A DNA stretch of 64,000 nucleotides, taken from contig CANJKA010000003.1 in assembly GCA_947474675.1 (NCBI GenBank), positions 1 to 64,000 on the forward strand, given 5' to 3'. Positions within the stretch are counted from its first letter, which is position 1. Each line of letters opens with the position of its first letter. The stretch is from Flavobacteriales bacterium (lineage in GTDB: Bacteria; Bacteroidota; Bacteroidia; Flavobacteriales_D; Crocinitomicaceae). A program made the translations under genes and the position numbers. Below are positions 51,587-61,182 of this stretch, piece by piece. The notes under the pieces were generated by a model, which did no database searches, was not told where the DNA came from, and worked only from the letters and a program-made list of their open reading frames with translations.

Positions 51587-52630
51587 ATGGCTGATTTTCA
51601 CCGACTAATAGGTAAATGGTATAGATTAAATAAACGTGATCTACCCTGGCGTTCAACAAATAATCCATATTTTATTTGGTTGTCTGAAATAATTCTGCAA
51701 CAAACTCGTGTTTCTCAAGGTTTGAATTATTATTTAAAATTTATTCAGAATTATCCAACTGTATTTGATCTTGCAGATGCTTCAGAAAATGATGTCTTGA
51801 ATAATTGGCAAGGGTTGGGGTATTATAGTCGTGCTCGTAATTTGCATGCTACAGCTAAAATAATTGCTATAGAGTTGAATGGAGTTTTTCCTTCTACTTA
51901 TGAAGAAATTAAGAAATTAAAGGGGGTTGGTGATTATACTGCTGCTGCTATTTCATCTTTTGCGTTTGATTTACCTCATTCTGTTGTTGATGGAAATGTT
52001 TACCGTGTTTTAAGTCGTGTATTTAATATTGATCTCCCGATTGATTCTACAGAAGGAAAGAAATATTTTGCACAATTAGCTCAAGAGTTACTGCCTGTTA
52101 ATGCTGCTGCAATTCATAATCAGGCAATTATGGAGATGGGGGCTGTTCAGTGTTTGCCCTCTAACCCTCTTTGTGATACATGTCCTTTAAACGACATTTG
52201 CTTATCGAGATCTTTAGGAAATTACAACGAAAGGCCGATAAAATCAAAAAAAATAAAAACTAGAAATAGGTTTTTTCATTTTATGATATTTTTGGATGAA
52301 GGTAAAATAATTCTTGAAAAGCGGGTAGATAATGATATTTGGCAGCATTTGTATCAGTTCCCTTTAATTGAGACAGATAAAGATGTTTCAAGTTTAGATA
52401 TTGAAGCAAAAATTTTAGATTTATATGCTTTAAAACCTTTTGATTTTAGTGAAAATGTCACGCATATTTTATCTCATCAAAAAATAGTAGCTAAATTTTA
52501 TTATTTCAATAAAACACCCAATCCAATTGCTTCATCTTTTATCAAAATTAAGTACGAGAGTATTCAAGATTTTCCTTTGCCAAGATTAATCGACCGCTTT
52601 TTGGGTGAGAATAAAATAGTGTTTAAATGA
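51587..52630 (+). CDS. mutY: MutY, A/G-specific adenine glycosylase
   Basis: A 347-residue base-excision repair enzyme that removes A opposite 8-oxoG. The helix-hairpin-helix LKGVGDYTAAAI is followed by the catalytic Asp in HSVVDGNVYRVL. The [4Fe-4S] ligands are in QCLPSNPLCDTCPLNDIC, spaced C-x6-C-x2-C-x5-C. The early ILQQTRVSQG (catalytic Glu position in EIILQQTR) fits. The C-terminal NUDIX-like 8-oxoG-sensing domain starts near residue 225. It heads the mutY-ssb-gldE-gldD set typical of gliding Bacteroidota. Confidence 0.95.
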   Translation: MADFHRLIGKWYRLNKRDLPWRSTNNPYFIWLSEIILQQTRVSQGLNYYLKFIQNYPTVFDLADASENDVLNNWQGLGYYSRARNLHATAKIIAIELNGVFPSTYEEIKKLKGVGDYTAAAISSFAFDLPHSVVDGNVYRVLSRVFNIDLPIDSTEGKKYFAQLAQELLPVNAAAIHNQAIMEMGAVQCLPSNPLCDTCPLNDICLSRSLGNYNERPIKSKKIKTRNRFFHFMIFLDEGKIILEKRVDNDIWQHLYQFPLIETDKDVSSLDIEAKILDLYALKPFDFSENVTHILSHQKIVAKFYYFNKTPNPIASSFIKIKYESIQDFPLPRLIDRFLGENKIVFK

Positions 52631-52733
52631 GTTTTTACTGAATAAGCCATCATCCAAATTAATGGTCATCATCTTTGAATATTTTAAGAAGGTGTTTTGA
52701 TAAGAAAATTGTTAATTAAAGAATTAAAATACA

Positions 52734-52765
52734 TTTGAAATATTTAATTAATTCATTTATCTTTG
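52734..52765 (+). promoter_or_regulatory. consensus promoter of ssb
   Basis: TTTG (52734-52737), a 20-base spacer and TATCTTTG (52758-52765) fit the -33/-7 consensus exactly. The ATG at 52781 follows 15 bases later. The box overlaps an upstream in-frame ATG-less extension (from 52763) and so settles the start. Confidence 0.75.
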
Positions 52766-52780
52766 AGAAAAGTTATTAAT

Positions 52781-53233
52781 ATGGCAGGCTCAGTAAACAA
52801 AGTAATTCTTATTGGAAATTTGGGGAAAGATCCTGAAGTTAGGCGTTTAGAAAATGGATCGATGGTTGCTACTTTTTCAATTGCTACTTCTGAAGTTTAC
52901 ACCGATAAATCAACTGGTGAGAAAAAAGAAATTACTGATTGGCACGATGTCGTAGTTTGGAGAGCATTGGCTGAAGTTGCTGAGAAATATATTAAAAAAG
53001 GATATAAAGTTTATGTAGAGGGAAAACTAAAAAAACGTTCTTGGCAAGATAAAGAGGGTGTTACGCGTTATACAACTGAAATTATTGCTGATGAATTAAA
53101 TGTTATATCTAGGCCAGAAGGGTATGATAAGGTGGGTAAATCTGAACCTTCCTATTCCTCAGAAGGGATTCCTAATGAACTTTCAAAAATCGATGGTTTA
53201 TTAGGCGATGATAAAAATGATTTACCTTTTTAA
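52781..53233 (+). CDS. ssb: SSB, single-stranded DNA-binding protein
   Basis: A 150-residue protein with one OB fold (about 1-105; [20 protein letters not shown] in part, [32 protein letters not shown] in part, [11 protein letters not shown]). A short linker is followed by the acidic C-terminal tip DDKNDLPF, which binds repair and replication partners. Start at ATG 52781 is set by the promoter. A length typical of flavobacterial SSB. It lies between mutY and gldE. Confidence 0.96.
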   Translation: MAGSVNKVILIGNLGKDPEVRRLENGSMVATFSIATSEVYTDKSTGEKKEITDWHDVVVWRALAEVAEKYIKKGYKVYVEGKLKKRSWQDKEGVTRYTTEIIADELNVISRPEGYDKVGKSEPSYSSEGIPNELSKIDGLLGDDKNDLPF

Positions 53234-53248
53234 TTTTTTTTTAAACTC

Positions 53249-53294
53249 TATTTTTGTTTCTATCTCTTTAATCAGTTTAAAATTACTATTTTTG
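53249..53294 (+). promoter_or_regulatory. paired -7 boxes upstream of gldE
   Basis: Two identical words TATTTTTG (53249-53256 and 53287-53294), 38 bases apart, both match TAnnTTTG and precede the gldE ATG by 70 and 32 bases. Two start sites may be used. Confidence 0.45.
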
Positions 53295-53325
53295 AATTAT
53301 TAATAATTTTTTTTAAGATTTCTTC

Positions 53326-54678
53326 ATGATTTCAACAGATTCGTCAACTATAGCATCGGTTGTTCATATAACTCAAGCTGGATTTGATTTTTCGGGAACA
53401 TTTTCTTCTTTTTTAATACTTGTTTTGCTTTTGTCTTCAAGTGCTTTAATGTCAGGTGCAGAAGCTGCATTTTTCTCTTTAAGCCCTCTTGAAAAAGGTG
53501 AGTTAGCTCTTGATACTAGTAAAACTGGAATCTTGGCAAATAAGTTATTAGGGATGCCAAAACAACTTTTAGCGACTATTTTAATTATAAATAATTTTGT
53601 AAATGTTGGAGTTGTTATTGTTTCGAGTTCCTTGCTTACGAGTATGTTGGGTGACGTAAATCCTGCAAATGAAACATTTCGTTTTATTATTGATGTTTTT
53701 GTTATAACATTAGTTCTACTTTTAATTGGTGAGGTTGTGCCAAAAATTTACGCTACTAAAAACGCTTTATCTTTTGCTAAATTTACTGCTATACCTCTAA
53801 ATTTTTTAAATGAAATGCCTCCTTTTTCTTGGTTGAAAACTGGTTTGGTTAATGGCTCAAATTTAATTCATAAATATTCGAAGAAAAAGGGGATTAAAAT
53901 TTCATCTGATGAATTAGAACATGCATTAGCATTGACTAAAGAAGATAATGTGTCAGAAGGAGAGCATAAGATATTGGAAGGTATTGTTCGCTTTGGAAAT
54001 ACTGATGTTCGACAAATTATGTGTTCTAGAATGCAAGTTAGTGCTATTCAAGATGATTTAAATTACAAAGAAGTTTTATCCCTGATTTTAGAAGCTGGTT
54101 ATTCAAGAATTCCTGTTTTTTCTGAAACTTTTGATAATATAAAAGGAATTTTATTTATTAAGGATTTATTGCCTTTTTTGGAGGAAGATGATTCATTTGA
54201 TTGGCAAAACTTAATTAGAAAACCATTTTTTGTTCCAGAAAATAAGAAAATTGATGATTTGTTGAAAGAGTTTCAAAGTAAGAAAGTTCACATGGCCATT
54301 GTTGTCGACGAATATGGTGGGGCTAGTGGTGTTGTTACTTTGGAAGATGTTTTAGAAGAAATTGTTGGAGATATAACTGACGAATTTGATGATGCTGAAA
54401 TTTTACATAAAAGAATTGATGATACTACTTTTCTGATTGAAGGCAAGGTATCATTAAATGATTTTTATAAAATTATTGAAATTGACGGTAAAGACTTTGA
54501 TAATATCAAAGGTGAATCTGATTCTTTAGGTGGACTAATGATAGAAAACGCAGGTAAAATATTAAAAAATAATGAATTTTTAATATGTGGTAATGTCAAA
54601 TTAATTGTTGAATCTTCTGATAAAAAGAGAATAAAAATGATTAAAGTTGTTATTTCTAAAATTCTAAATGAAGATTAA
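53326..54678 (+). CDS. gldE: GldE, gliding-associated CNNM/CorC-like membrane protein
   Basis: A 450-residue membrane protein. A DUF21/CNNM transmembrane domain with three or four spans (about 20-175; GAEAAFFSLSPLEKGEL in part, and LLIGEVVPKIYA) is followed by a CBS pair (about 215-340; ILEAGYSRIPVFSE, VHMAIVVDEYGGASGVVTLEDVLEEIVGDI in part) and a CorC_HlyC domain. The position right before gldD and after ssb identifies it as GldE, a suppressor-type partner of gliding motility and GldB. CNNM proteins handle Mg2+ or other ions in other bacteria. Confidence 0.9.
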   Translation: MISTDSSTIASVVHITQAGFDFSGTFSSFLILVLLLSSSALMSGAEAAFFSLSPLEKGELALDTSKTGILANKLLGMPKQLLATILIINNFVNVGVVIVSSSLLTSMLGDVNPANETFRFIIDVFVITLVLLLIGEVVPKIYATKNALSFAKFTAIPLNFLNEMPPFSWLKTGLVNGSNLIHKYSKKKGIKISSDELEHALALTKEDNVSEGEHKILEGIVRFGNTDVRQIMCSRMQVSAIQDDLNYKEVLSLILEAGYSRIPVFSETFDNIKGILFIKDLLPFLEEDDSFDWQNLIRKPFFVPENKKIDDLLKEFQSKKVHMAIVVDEYGGASGVVTLEDVLEEIVGDITDEFDDAEILHKRIDDTTFLIEGKVSLNDFYKIIEIDGKDFDNIKGESDSLGGLMIENAGKILKNNEFLICGNVKLIVESSDKKRIKMIKVVISKILNED

Positions 54679-54841
54679 TTATCCATATTTAGTTAAAACA
54701 TTTTTATTAGATAGGCTTAGCGAAAAACTTCAAAACTGCGAAGTTGACAACTTAGTTAAAAACAGAAGAATTTCAAAATGGCAATATTAAATAACACCGC
54801 GAAGCAGCATCTAAGATAAATCAAAAACAAATAAAATACTT
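54679..54841. other. gldE-gldD spacer with small hairpins
   Basis: aacttc/gaagtt (54726-54731/54740-54745) forms a short stem with an 8-base loop. The alternate aagtt/aactt stem beside it would compete. The words cttagcg and gcgaagc echo those of the element at 809-965. No promoter box is clear. Confidence 0.4.
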
Positions 54842-55417
54842 ATGAAACATACAGGCTTTTTATTATTATTCATTCTTCTTTTTTCTTGTGGAGGTAATGA
54901 AATTTCGATTCCTAAACCTCCAACCTATTTGAGAACTAATTTTCCTGAGCATTCTTATGTAAAATACGATGACAATTGTCCTTATTCATTTGATGTATCA
55001 ACTCTTTTTAAGGTTGATAAAGTTAAGGAAGGAGATAAAGAAACATGCCATAAAGATATTCAACTTGGAGCCTTGAACGGCGTTATTCATTTTTCCTATA
55101 TCGATATGATTGAACCTTTGTCTAAATATGTTAATTATTCGAATGATAAAGTTGATGAGCATAAGATTAAAGCCTCTTCTATTGAGGATTTACAGATTAT
55201 TCGTCCCGAAGATAAAGTTTTTGGTACTTTTTTCGAATTAAAAGGAGATGTCGCTACACCGTTTCAATTTTATTTAACTGATTCAGTATCTCAATTTGTT
55301 AGTGGAATTGTTTATTTTAATAGTGTTCCAAATTATGATTCTTTAAGATCAAGTATTGAATATTTAAAGGTTGACTTATTAAAAATGGTTAATACGTTTA
55401 AATGGCAAAAGAAATAG
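54842..55417 (+). CDS. gldD: GldD, gliding motility lipoprotein
   Basis: A 191-residue lipoprotein. The signal peptide ends in LLFSCGG (lipid Cys16). The mature part opens with PKPPTYLRTNFPEHSYV in part and YDDNCPYSFDVS, the conserved GldD N-terminus, with later FFELKGDVATPFQFYLTDS in part. GldD is needed for gliding and probably for T9SS function in flavobacteria. It follows gldE, and its last 16 bases overlap folK. Confidence 0.93.
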   Translation: MKHTGFLLLFILLFSCGGNEISIPKPPTYLRTNFPEHSYVKYDDNCPYSFDVSTLFKVDKVKEGDKETCHKDIQLGALNGVIHFSYIDMIEPLSKYVNYSNDKVDEHKIKASSIEDLQIIRPEDKVFGTFFELKGDVATPFQFYLTDSVSQFVSGIVYFNSVPNYDSLRSSIEYLKVDLLKMVNTFKWQKK

Positions 55418-55926
55418 AATTTTATTCAACTGTTTATATCAGTATCGGAAGTAATTTGGGTGATAGATTGGTGAATATTCAAAAGTCAATTAATTTAATT
55501 CGTGATAGAGTAGGAGTTGTTAAAGATATTTCTCCTATATATGAGACGCCACCTTTAGATTTTGAAGCTGATACTTTGTTTTATAATTTGTGTATTTCAG
55601 TTCAAACTAAATTAAATCCGATTGAAGTCTTAAATGAAACTCAGAAGATTGAATTAGAGCTTGGTCGATCTTTTAAGACCGTCGGAAATGTTTATTCATC
55701 AAGAATAATAGATTTGGATATTATCTTTTTTGGAGATTTAATAATTGATTCTCCGAGATTGAAGATTCCACATCCGTTGTTTTGTTTTCGTAAATTTGTT
55801 TTAATTCCTTTATCTGATATCGGTAATGATGTTATTGATCCAGTCTCTGTAAAGTCAATTCATCAAATTATTGCTAAATGTTTAGATAAAAGTCAACTTT
55901 TAATAGTTGAAGCTTCAATTTGTTAA
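55402..55926 (+). CDS. folK: FolK, hydroxymethyl-dihydropterin pyrophosphokinase
   Basis: A 174-residue folate-pathway enzyme transferring pyrophosphate from ATP to 6-hydroxymethyl-7,8-dihydropterin. VYISIGSNLGDRL (pterin/ATP loop), PIYETPPLDF and SRIIDLDIIFFGD with the Mg-binding Asp pair, and IPHPLFCFRKFVLIPL in part are all present. Start 55402 gives a 16-base overlap with gldD. The shorter alternative has no better start. Downstream genes belong to a new unit. Confidence 0.94.
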   Translation: MAKEIEFYSTVYISIGSNLGDRLVNIQKSINLIRDRVGVVKDISPIYETPPLDFEADTLFYNLCISVQTKLNPIEVLNETQKIELELGRSFKTVGNVYSSRIIDLDIIFFGDLIIDSPRLKIPHPLFCFRKFVLIPLSDIGNDVIDPVSVKSIHQIIAKCLDKSQLLIVEASIC

Positions 55927-56027
55927 GGTGAATTCAATAGTTGTATTTTGTGGTTTTATTTATTGCATTTTCTAATAAAAATGATTAATATTGCACCGAA
56001 TTAAGTTAGAATTACAACTCTTACAAT

Positions 56028-57722
56028 ATGAAAAAACAAACTATTAAAGGTTTTGCTTTAATTGCTGTTGCTAGTACACTTGTTACAAGTTGCAACCAAA
56101 TGAAAGATGTTACTGTTACAGTTACTCCAAATCCATTAGAAATGCATGGTGATTCTGTTGTCATCAGTGGTGAAATTACTTTACCTCCAAAAGGTTTAAG
56201 AAAAAAGGCTTCTGCTGAAATAACACCAATGTACGGAAGTACAGCATTAAAATCTATTACTGTTCAAGGAGAAAAAGTGAAAGGTGATGGAAATTCTATT
56301 AGTTATAAACCTGGAGGATCTGTAAAATATTCTGATTTAGTAGCTTATAAAGCTGAATTTGAAGACACTGAACTTAAAATTACTGGTTCAGTTTCAAAAG
56401 GTGGAAAAGTTAAAAAAGCTGTTCCTGAAATGAAAATTGCTGACGGAACAATCGTTACCCCATTCTTAGTAAACAAAGATTTTAAAGTAATTCTTGAAAA
56501 AGATGCTTTTAATAGAGTAACAGAAAAAGGTTTTTCTGCTCAAATTAATTTTGAAAAAGGAAAATCAATAGTTAAGCCTACTGAATTAAAAGAAAAAGAT
56601 ATTGCTGATTTTAAAATTTGGTTAGCTGCTGCTCAATCAAATCCTAAAATTGCTATCAAATCAATTAATTTAATTGGTTATGCATCTCCAGAAGGGGAGG
56701 TAGGATCTAATGATTCTTTGTCAAACGAAAGAGCTTCGGCTGCAAAAATTTCTGTTATGGGAATTTCTAAAGAAGCAAAAAATGATAAAGCTCAAACTGA
56801 AATTTATTCTTTAACAGGTAGAGGAGAAGATTTTGATGGATTCAAAAAAGAATTAGAAAAATCTACAATGAATAATGATGAGAAACAATTAATTATTCGT
56901 GTACTTGAAATGCATAAGGATCCAGTTACTCGTGAAACTGAAATGCGTAATATGGGTAAAACATTTACTTTTTTAGAAGCAAATGTTTTTGCAAAATTAC
57001 GTCGTTCTGAAATCGTAGTTACTTATGACAAAACAGGGTATTCTGATGAAGAATTGCAAAAGTTGTCTGTTTCTTCGCCTGACTCTTTAAATGTTGAAGA
57101 ATTATTGTTTACTGCTACGTTAACAAATGATTTAAACGAGAAATTACGTATTTATAAAATTGCTGAGAAAAACTTCTCTTCAGATTACAGAACTTCAAAC
57201 AATGTTGGAGCAATCTTATATATGCAAAATAAAATGTCTGAAGCTAAAGCTGAATTTGAAAAAGCAAATGGTATTAAAGATAATTCTATTTCTAAAAATA
57301 ATTTAGGTGCAATTGCTGGAGTAAGCGGTGATCGTTCAGGTGCTAAAGCATTATTTGATGAAGCTGGATCTTCTACTGAAACAAATTATAATTTAGGGAT
57401 TTTAGATATTCAAAGCGGTAAATATAATGATGCGGTTGGTCATTTTGGATCTGATGATTCTTTTAACAAAGCGTTGGCTTTATTATTAGCTAAATCAGTT
57501 GGGCCTGATATGACTTCTCTTGATGGATCAGCTGATAAAGAAAGTGCTCAAGGATATTATTTAAGAGCTATTGCTGCTGCTCGTGCAAACAATCTTACTT
57601 CAGTTGTTAGTAACTTGAAAAGTTGTTTTGCTCTAGATGCTATTTGGAAAGCGAAAGCTGCTAAAGATAAAGAATTTATAAAATTTATTGCTGATGCTTC
57701 TTTTTCTGGAATTGTCAAATAG
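56028..57722 (+). CDS. OmpA-like/TPR lipoprotein
   Basis: This 564-residue protein has a lipoprotein signal peptide (LVTSC, lipid Cys22). A beta-rich N-terminal region (about 25-175) is followed by an OmpA-like middle (about 160-335; the pattern INLIGYASPEG then SNDSLSNERASAAK is like the peptidoglycan-binding loop) and a C-terminal TPR-like segment (about 355-560) with repeated Ala/Asn-rich helices. Proteins of this makeup anchor outer-membrane complexes to peptidoglycan. I do not recognise a named member. The A/G-rich codons and strong terminator suggest high expression; that part is inference. Confidence 0.78.
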   Translation: MKKQTIKGFALIAVASTLVTSCNQMKDVTVTVTPNPLEMHGDSVVISGEITLPPKGLRKKASAEITPMYGSTALKSITVQGEKVKGDGNSISYKPGGSVKYSDLVAYKAEFEDTELKITGSVSKGGKVKKAVPEMKIADGTIVTPFLVNKDFKVILEKDAFNRVTEKGFSAQINFEKGKSIVKPTELKEKDIADFKIWLAAAQSNPKIAIKSINLIGYASPEGEVGSNDSLSNERASAAKISVMGISKEAKNDKAQTEIYSLTGRGEDFDGFKKELEKSTMNNDEKQLIIRVLEMHKDPVTRETEMRNMGKTFTFLEANVFAKLRRSEIVVTYDKTGYSDEELQKLSVSSPDSLNVEELLFTATLTNDLNEKLRIYKIAEKNFSSDYRTSNNVGAILYMQNKMSEAKAEFEKANGIKDNSISKNNLGAIAGVSGDRSGAKALFDEAGSSTETNYNLGILDIQSGKYNDAVGHFGSDDSFNKALALLLAKSVGPDMTSLDGSADKESAQGYYLRAIAAARANNLTSVVSNLKSCFALDAIWKAKAAKDKEFIKFIADASFSGIVK

Positions 57723-57739
57723 TTAAAACTTATAATTTT

Positions 57740-57774
57740 AAGCCCGATTTTCTTTTGATAATCGGGCTTTTTTT
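57740..57774 (+). terminator. terminator of the OmpA/TPR lipoprotein
   Basis: A perfect 10-bp stem aagcccgatt/aatcgggctt (57740-57749/57760-57769) with a 10-base loop and a run of seven T residues, 18 bases after the stop. Confidence 0.95.
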
Positions 57775-57891
57775 ATTGCTGCTTTTCCTTTAAACTTAAT
57801 CTTATTAATCAATCATTGATTTTTAACCTTTCATACTATTCTAAATTTTAATTTAATTTTTAATAATTAAATTTACATTATATATAAAAAA

Positions 57892-59685
57892 ATGACAGAA
57901 AAAAAAGTGAGTTTTGGAAAAATATTTTGGCCTAGTTTAATTGCTGCAATAATTGTTTCAGTTTTAGGTTCTATTATATTTTTAATGATGGTAGGTGGGG
58001 TTTTGAATTCTAAATTCGAAGAAACTCCTTACTCAGTAAAAAATAATACAATTTTGCACATAACTTTAGATGGTGATATTGCTGAAATTGGAACCACTAA
58101 ATTTAACAAACATCAACTTAGTTTTGATAATAAAATTGGTTTAAGTGATTTGTTGTTTGGTTTTAAGTCTGCTGCATCTAATGAAAACATTAAAGGGATT
58201 TTTATTGATATTGCTGATGTTCATTGTGGTTATGCAACTGCAAGGGAAATTAGAAAGGCTATTAATGAATTTGAAAAATCTGGTAAATTTGCTATTGCTT
58301 ATAATTCAGGGGAAATTATTACACAGAAAGAGTATTATATTGCTTCAGCTGCCAATTTAAATTACGGTTTTCCTAGTTCAACAATGGAATTTAATGGACT
58401 TGGAGCTGAATTAACTTATTTTAAAAATACGTTAGATAAACTAGAGGTTGAAATGCAAGTCATAAGAGGTAAAAACAATGATTTTAAAAGTGCTGTAGAA
58501 CCTTTCTTTAGAGATAATATGAGTGATTCAAGTAGAGTTCAAATTGAGCGATACTTGACTTCTATGTGGGGAGATATTCGTTCTGATATTTCTTTGGATC
58601 GAAAAGTTTCTGAAAAAGAATTAAATGAAATTGCTGAAAACATTTCAATTCATAGAGCCAATGATGCTGTTACGTTTAACCTAATGGATGGAGTTAAGTA
58701 TCGAGATGAAATTATTGATATTTTAAGAAAAAAGATAAATATCTCAGAAAATGAAGAGTTGGAATTACAATCCTTTGAGAAGTATTCAAAAAAGAAATTT
58801 TATCAAGACCAATTAATTATGAAAACTGACTCTCCGAATATCGCTGTAATTTTAGCGGAAGGTGAAGTTAGTAAAGATGGTGACGGATTATCTTCTGAAA
58901 ACATTTGTAAATTATTTCAGGACGCTCGTAAAAATAAAACAATTAAAACAGTTGTCTTTAGGATTAATAGTCCTGGAGGAAGTGCTTTAGCAAGTGATGA
59001 AATATGGAGAGAGGTTAAGTTGACAAATAAAGTGAAGCCTGTAATTGTTTCAATGGGTGATGTAGCTGCATCTGGAGGTTATTATATTGCAGCTCCAGCT
59101 TCTACTATTTTCGCTGAGCCGAACACTATAACTGGTTCAATAGGTGTTTTTGGTGTTATTCCTTATACAGGTAAAATGTTAAGTAATAAATTAGGTTTGA
59201 CTTTTGATCGTGCTTCAACAAATAAGCATTCTGTTTTGTCTACAAATCGTAAATTAACGGAGGAAGAATTCAGTATTATTCAAAAAGAGGTAGATAATAT
59301 TTATATACAATTTATGAATAGAGTTGCTGAAGGGAGAGGGATGAGTATTGACGGTGTAAATAAGATTGCTAGAGGTCGTGTATGGACAGGAAGAGATGCA
59401 TTGAAAATCGGATTGGTTGATAAGCTTGGAGGTATAGATGATGCAATTAAATATGCAGCTAAAAAATCAAAAATATACAGTCCTAAAATATTATATTATC
59501 CAATATTAGAGGAAGATTTTCTTTCAGGTTTAGTTGAAAAATTGGATGAAAATTCTAAAACGGATGCTTCGATCTCAAATACAGAATTGCCAGAACTCTT
59601 GTTGGAATATTATTCTCAATTAAAGAAATTAGAAGCCATGAAAGGTATTCAAATGCGATTGCCGTATGATATGATGATTAAATAG
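57892..59685 (+). CDS. sppA: SppA, signal peptide peptidase (67K type)
   Basis: A 597-residue inner-membrane serine protease. One N-terminal span (about 14-37) is followed by two S49 domains. The catalytic dyad is Lys199 in FKSAVEPF, in the first domain, and Ser394 in DVAASGGYY, in the second. The 195-residue spacing fits the long SppA form that degrades cleaved signal peptides. A conserved FRINSPGGSALASDEIW in part also fits. Transcription stops at a long hairpin shared with trigger factor. Confidence 0.95.
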   Translation: MTEKKVSFGKIFWPSLIAAIIVSVLGSIIFLMMVGGVLNSKFEETPYSVKNNTILHITLDGDIAEIGTTKFNKHQLSFDNKIGLSDLLFGFKSAASNENIKGIFIDIADVHCGYATAREIRKAINEFEKSGKFAIAYNSGEIITQKEYYIASAANLNYGFPSSTMEFNGLGAELTYFKNTLDKLEVEMQVIRGKNNDFKSAVEPFFRDNMSDSSRVQIERYLTSMWGDIRSDISLDRKVSEKELNEIAENISIHRANDAVTFNLMDGVKYRDEIIDILRKKINISENEELELQSFEKYSKKKFYQDQLIMKTDSPNIAVILAEGEVSKDGDGLSSENICKLFQDARKNKTIKTVVFRINSPGGSALASDEIWREVKLTNKVKPVIVSMGDVAASGGYYIAAPASTIFAEPNTITGSIGVFGVIPYTGKMLSNKLGLTFDRASTNKHSVLSTNRKLTEEEFSIIQKEVDNIYIQFMNRVAEGRGMSIDGVNKIARGRVWTGRDALKIGLVDKLGGIDDAIKYAAKKSKIYSPKILYYPILEEDFLSGLVEKLDENSKTDASISNTELPELLLEYYSQLKKLEAMKGIQMRLPYDMMIK

Positions 59686-59697
59686 TTATTTAACAAT

Positions 59698-59756
59698 AAT
59701 AATACTCACAAAAAAACCATTGATAATTAATCAATGGTTTTTTTGTGAGTATTATT
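59698..59756. terminator. 27-bp perfect bidirectional terminator
   Basis: A stem of 27 bp (59698-59724 with 59730-59756) around a 5-base loop AATTA, with internal A7/T7 tracts, lies between the convergent sppA and tig genes. Each strand shows a hairpin with a T tract. It is the longest perfect stem I found in the window. Confidence 0.93.
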
Positions 59757-59761
59757 TTGAA

Positions 59762-61117
59762 TTAATTCTTATTCGCTAAAGCAATAAATTCGTCATAAGA
59801 AATTTCTTTTTCATCTAATTTCACTGTTTCTTTGAAATATTTAGTAATCTTTTGATCTGCTAACATTTCAAGAATACGAGCTGATTCTTCTTTTTTAGAT
59901 AAAAGTCCAATTGCTGTTTCTGTTAATTCTTTGTCTTCCGGAGCAGCCATTCCGTATTGAGCGAAATTGTTAATCAAAATACCTTTCGTGAAATCAATGA
60001 TTTCTTGGTTTTCTAATTTTAATCCAGTAGCTTTAAAAATAGTACCTTGAATTAATTGCCATTTTAAACTTTTAGCGTACCCTTCATATTCTGCTTCAAT
60101 TTGTTCTGGAAGAATTGGTTTCTCGTTTGATAAACGAATCCATCTTTTCAAAAATGCATCAGGTAATAATATCGTTGAATTTTCAATTAAATCTTCAAAA
60201 ATTGTTCTAGATAAAATTCTGTCAGAATCATTTACAAACATTTCTTTTAAATCAACTGATATTTTAGCTTTTAACTCAGCTTCAGAATTGATTTTACCTT
60301 CACCAAATAAACGGTCATAAAGTTCTTGACTTAAATCAGCCATTTCCATGCGTTTAATTTCGTTGATAGTCATTTGGAATTTATCTGAAATAGTCGATAA
60401 TTCTTCTTCTTTAATTCCAAGCATTGCTGCTGTATCTTTACCACCTCTTGAAACAGATAATGGTGAAACAATAACTTTATCTCCAATTGCTTTCCCTACT
60501 AATTCTTTTTTCGTTTTAGCATCTTCAACAAATTCCATTGAGATAGTAGAAGAATGTAAAATCCCACCAGCTAAGATTTCACCTTTTTCATTTAATTCAA
60601 CAAACTGCGCTAAAATTAAATCAGTATCACCTACTTTTTCACATCCAATTAGTTTTCCATAACGACGACGTAAATCATCAATTTGTTTATTTACTAATTC
60701 GTCATCAATTTTAATTGTAACGTATTCGTATTTACTCGCTTCAGTAATTTTTACATCAATTTTTGGAGAAAGTCCAATTTCATACGTGAATTCAAAATCT
60801 TCTGGCTTATTGAAGTTACCAACTACTGGAGTTTTATCACTAGGAATCGGGTTCCCTAATATTTCCATGCGATTTTCAGTGATGAAGTTATATAAGCTAT
60901 CATTGACAATGTTATTTAAAACATCTGATAATACTTTGTGTCCGTGTTTTTGTTGAACAACATTCATTGGAACTTTTCCAGGTCTGAAACCTGTCATTTT
61001 CATTGTTTCTCTGTGTTTGTCAAGTCCAGCTTTTACTTTGTTTGCGTAATCTTCTGGTTTAATTTGAACTTTAACTGTCGCACAATTGATGCCTTCTTCA
61101 ACTCTAGTAATAATCAT
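59762..61117 (-). CDS. tig: trigger factor
   Basis: A 451-residue ribosome-associated chaperone. The N-terminal ribosome-binding domain (about 1-120) contains MTGFRPGKVPMNVV (the FRxGKxP signature). An FKBP-like middle (about 150-245) lacks several usual peptidyl-prolyl isomerase residues, and the C-terminal helical arms (about 250-440) cradle nascent chains. The shorter N-terminus MIITRVEEGINCATVKVQIK in part is normal for Bacteroidota. It is the single gene between a bidirectional terminator and a tRNA. Confidence 0.93.
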   Translation of the reverse strand: MIITRVEEGINCATVKVQIKPEDYANKVKAGLDKHRETMKMTGFRPGKVPMNVVQQKHGHKVLSDVLNNIVNDSLYNFITENRMEILGNPIPSDKTPVVGNFNKPEDFEFTYEIGLSPKIDVKITEASKYEYVTIKIDDELVNKQIDDLRRRYGKLIGCEKVGDTDLILAQFVELNEKGEILAGGILHSSTISMEFVEDAKTKKELVGKAIGDKVIVSPLSVSRGGKDTAAMLGIKEEELSTISDKFQMTINEIKRMEMADLSQELYDRLFGEGKINSEAELKAKISVDLKEMFVNDSDRILSRTIFEDLIENSTILLPDAFLKRWIRLSNEKPILPEQIEAEYEGYAKSLKWQLIQGTIFKATGLKLENQEIIDFTKGILINNFAQYGMAAPEDKELTETAIGLLSKKEESARILEMLADQKITKYFKETVKLDEKEISYDEFIALANKN

Positions 61118-61142
61118 TTTCTTACAATTTAAAAACTATTCT

Positions 61143-61176
61143 AAACAAAAAATGGTATTAGCGAACTAATACCATT
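61143..61176 (-). terminator. terminator of tRNA-Leu
   Basis: aatggtattag (61151-61161) and ctaataccatt (61166-61176) pair perfectly over 11 bp with loop CGAA. Read on the minus strand, the stem is followed by a T-rich tract (complement of 61143-61150). It is 6 bases past the tRNA 3' end and also precedes tig. Confidence 0.9.
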
Positions 61177-61182
61177 ATCAAG

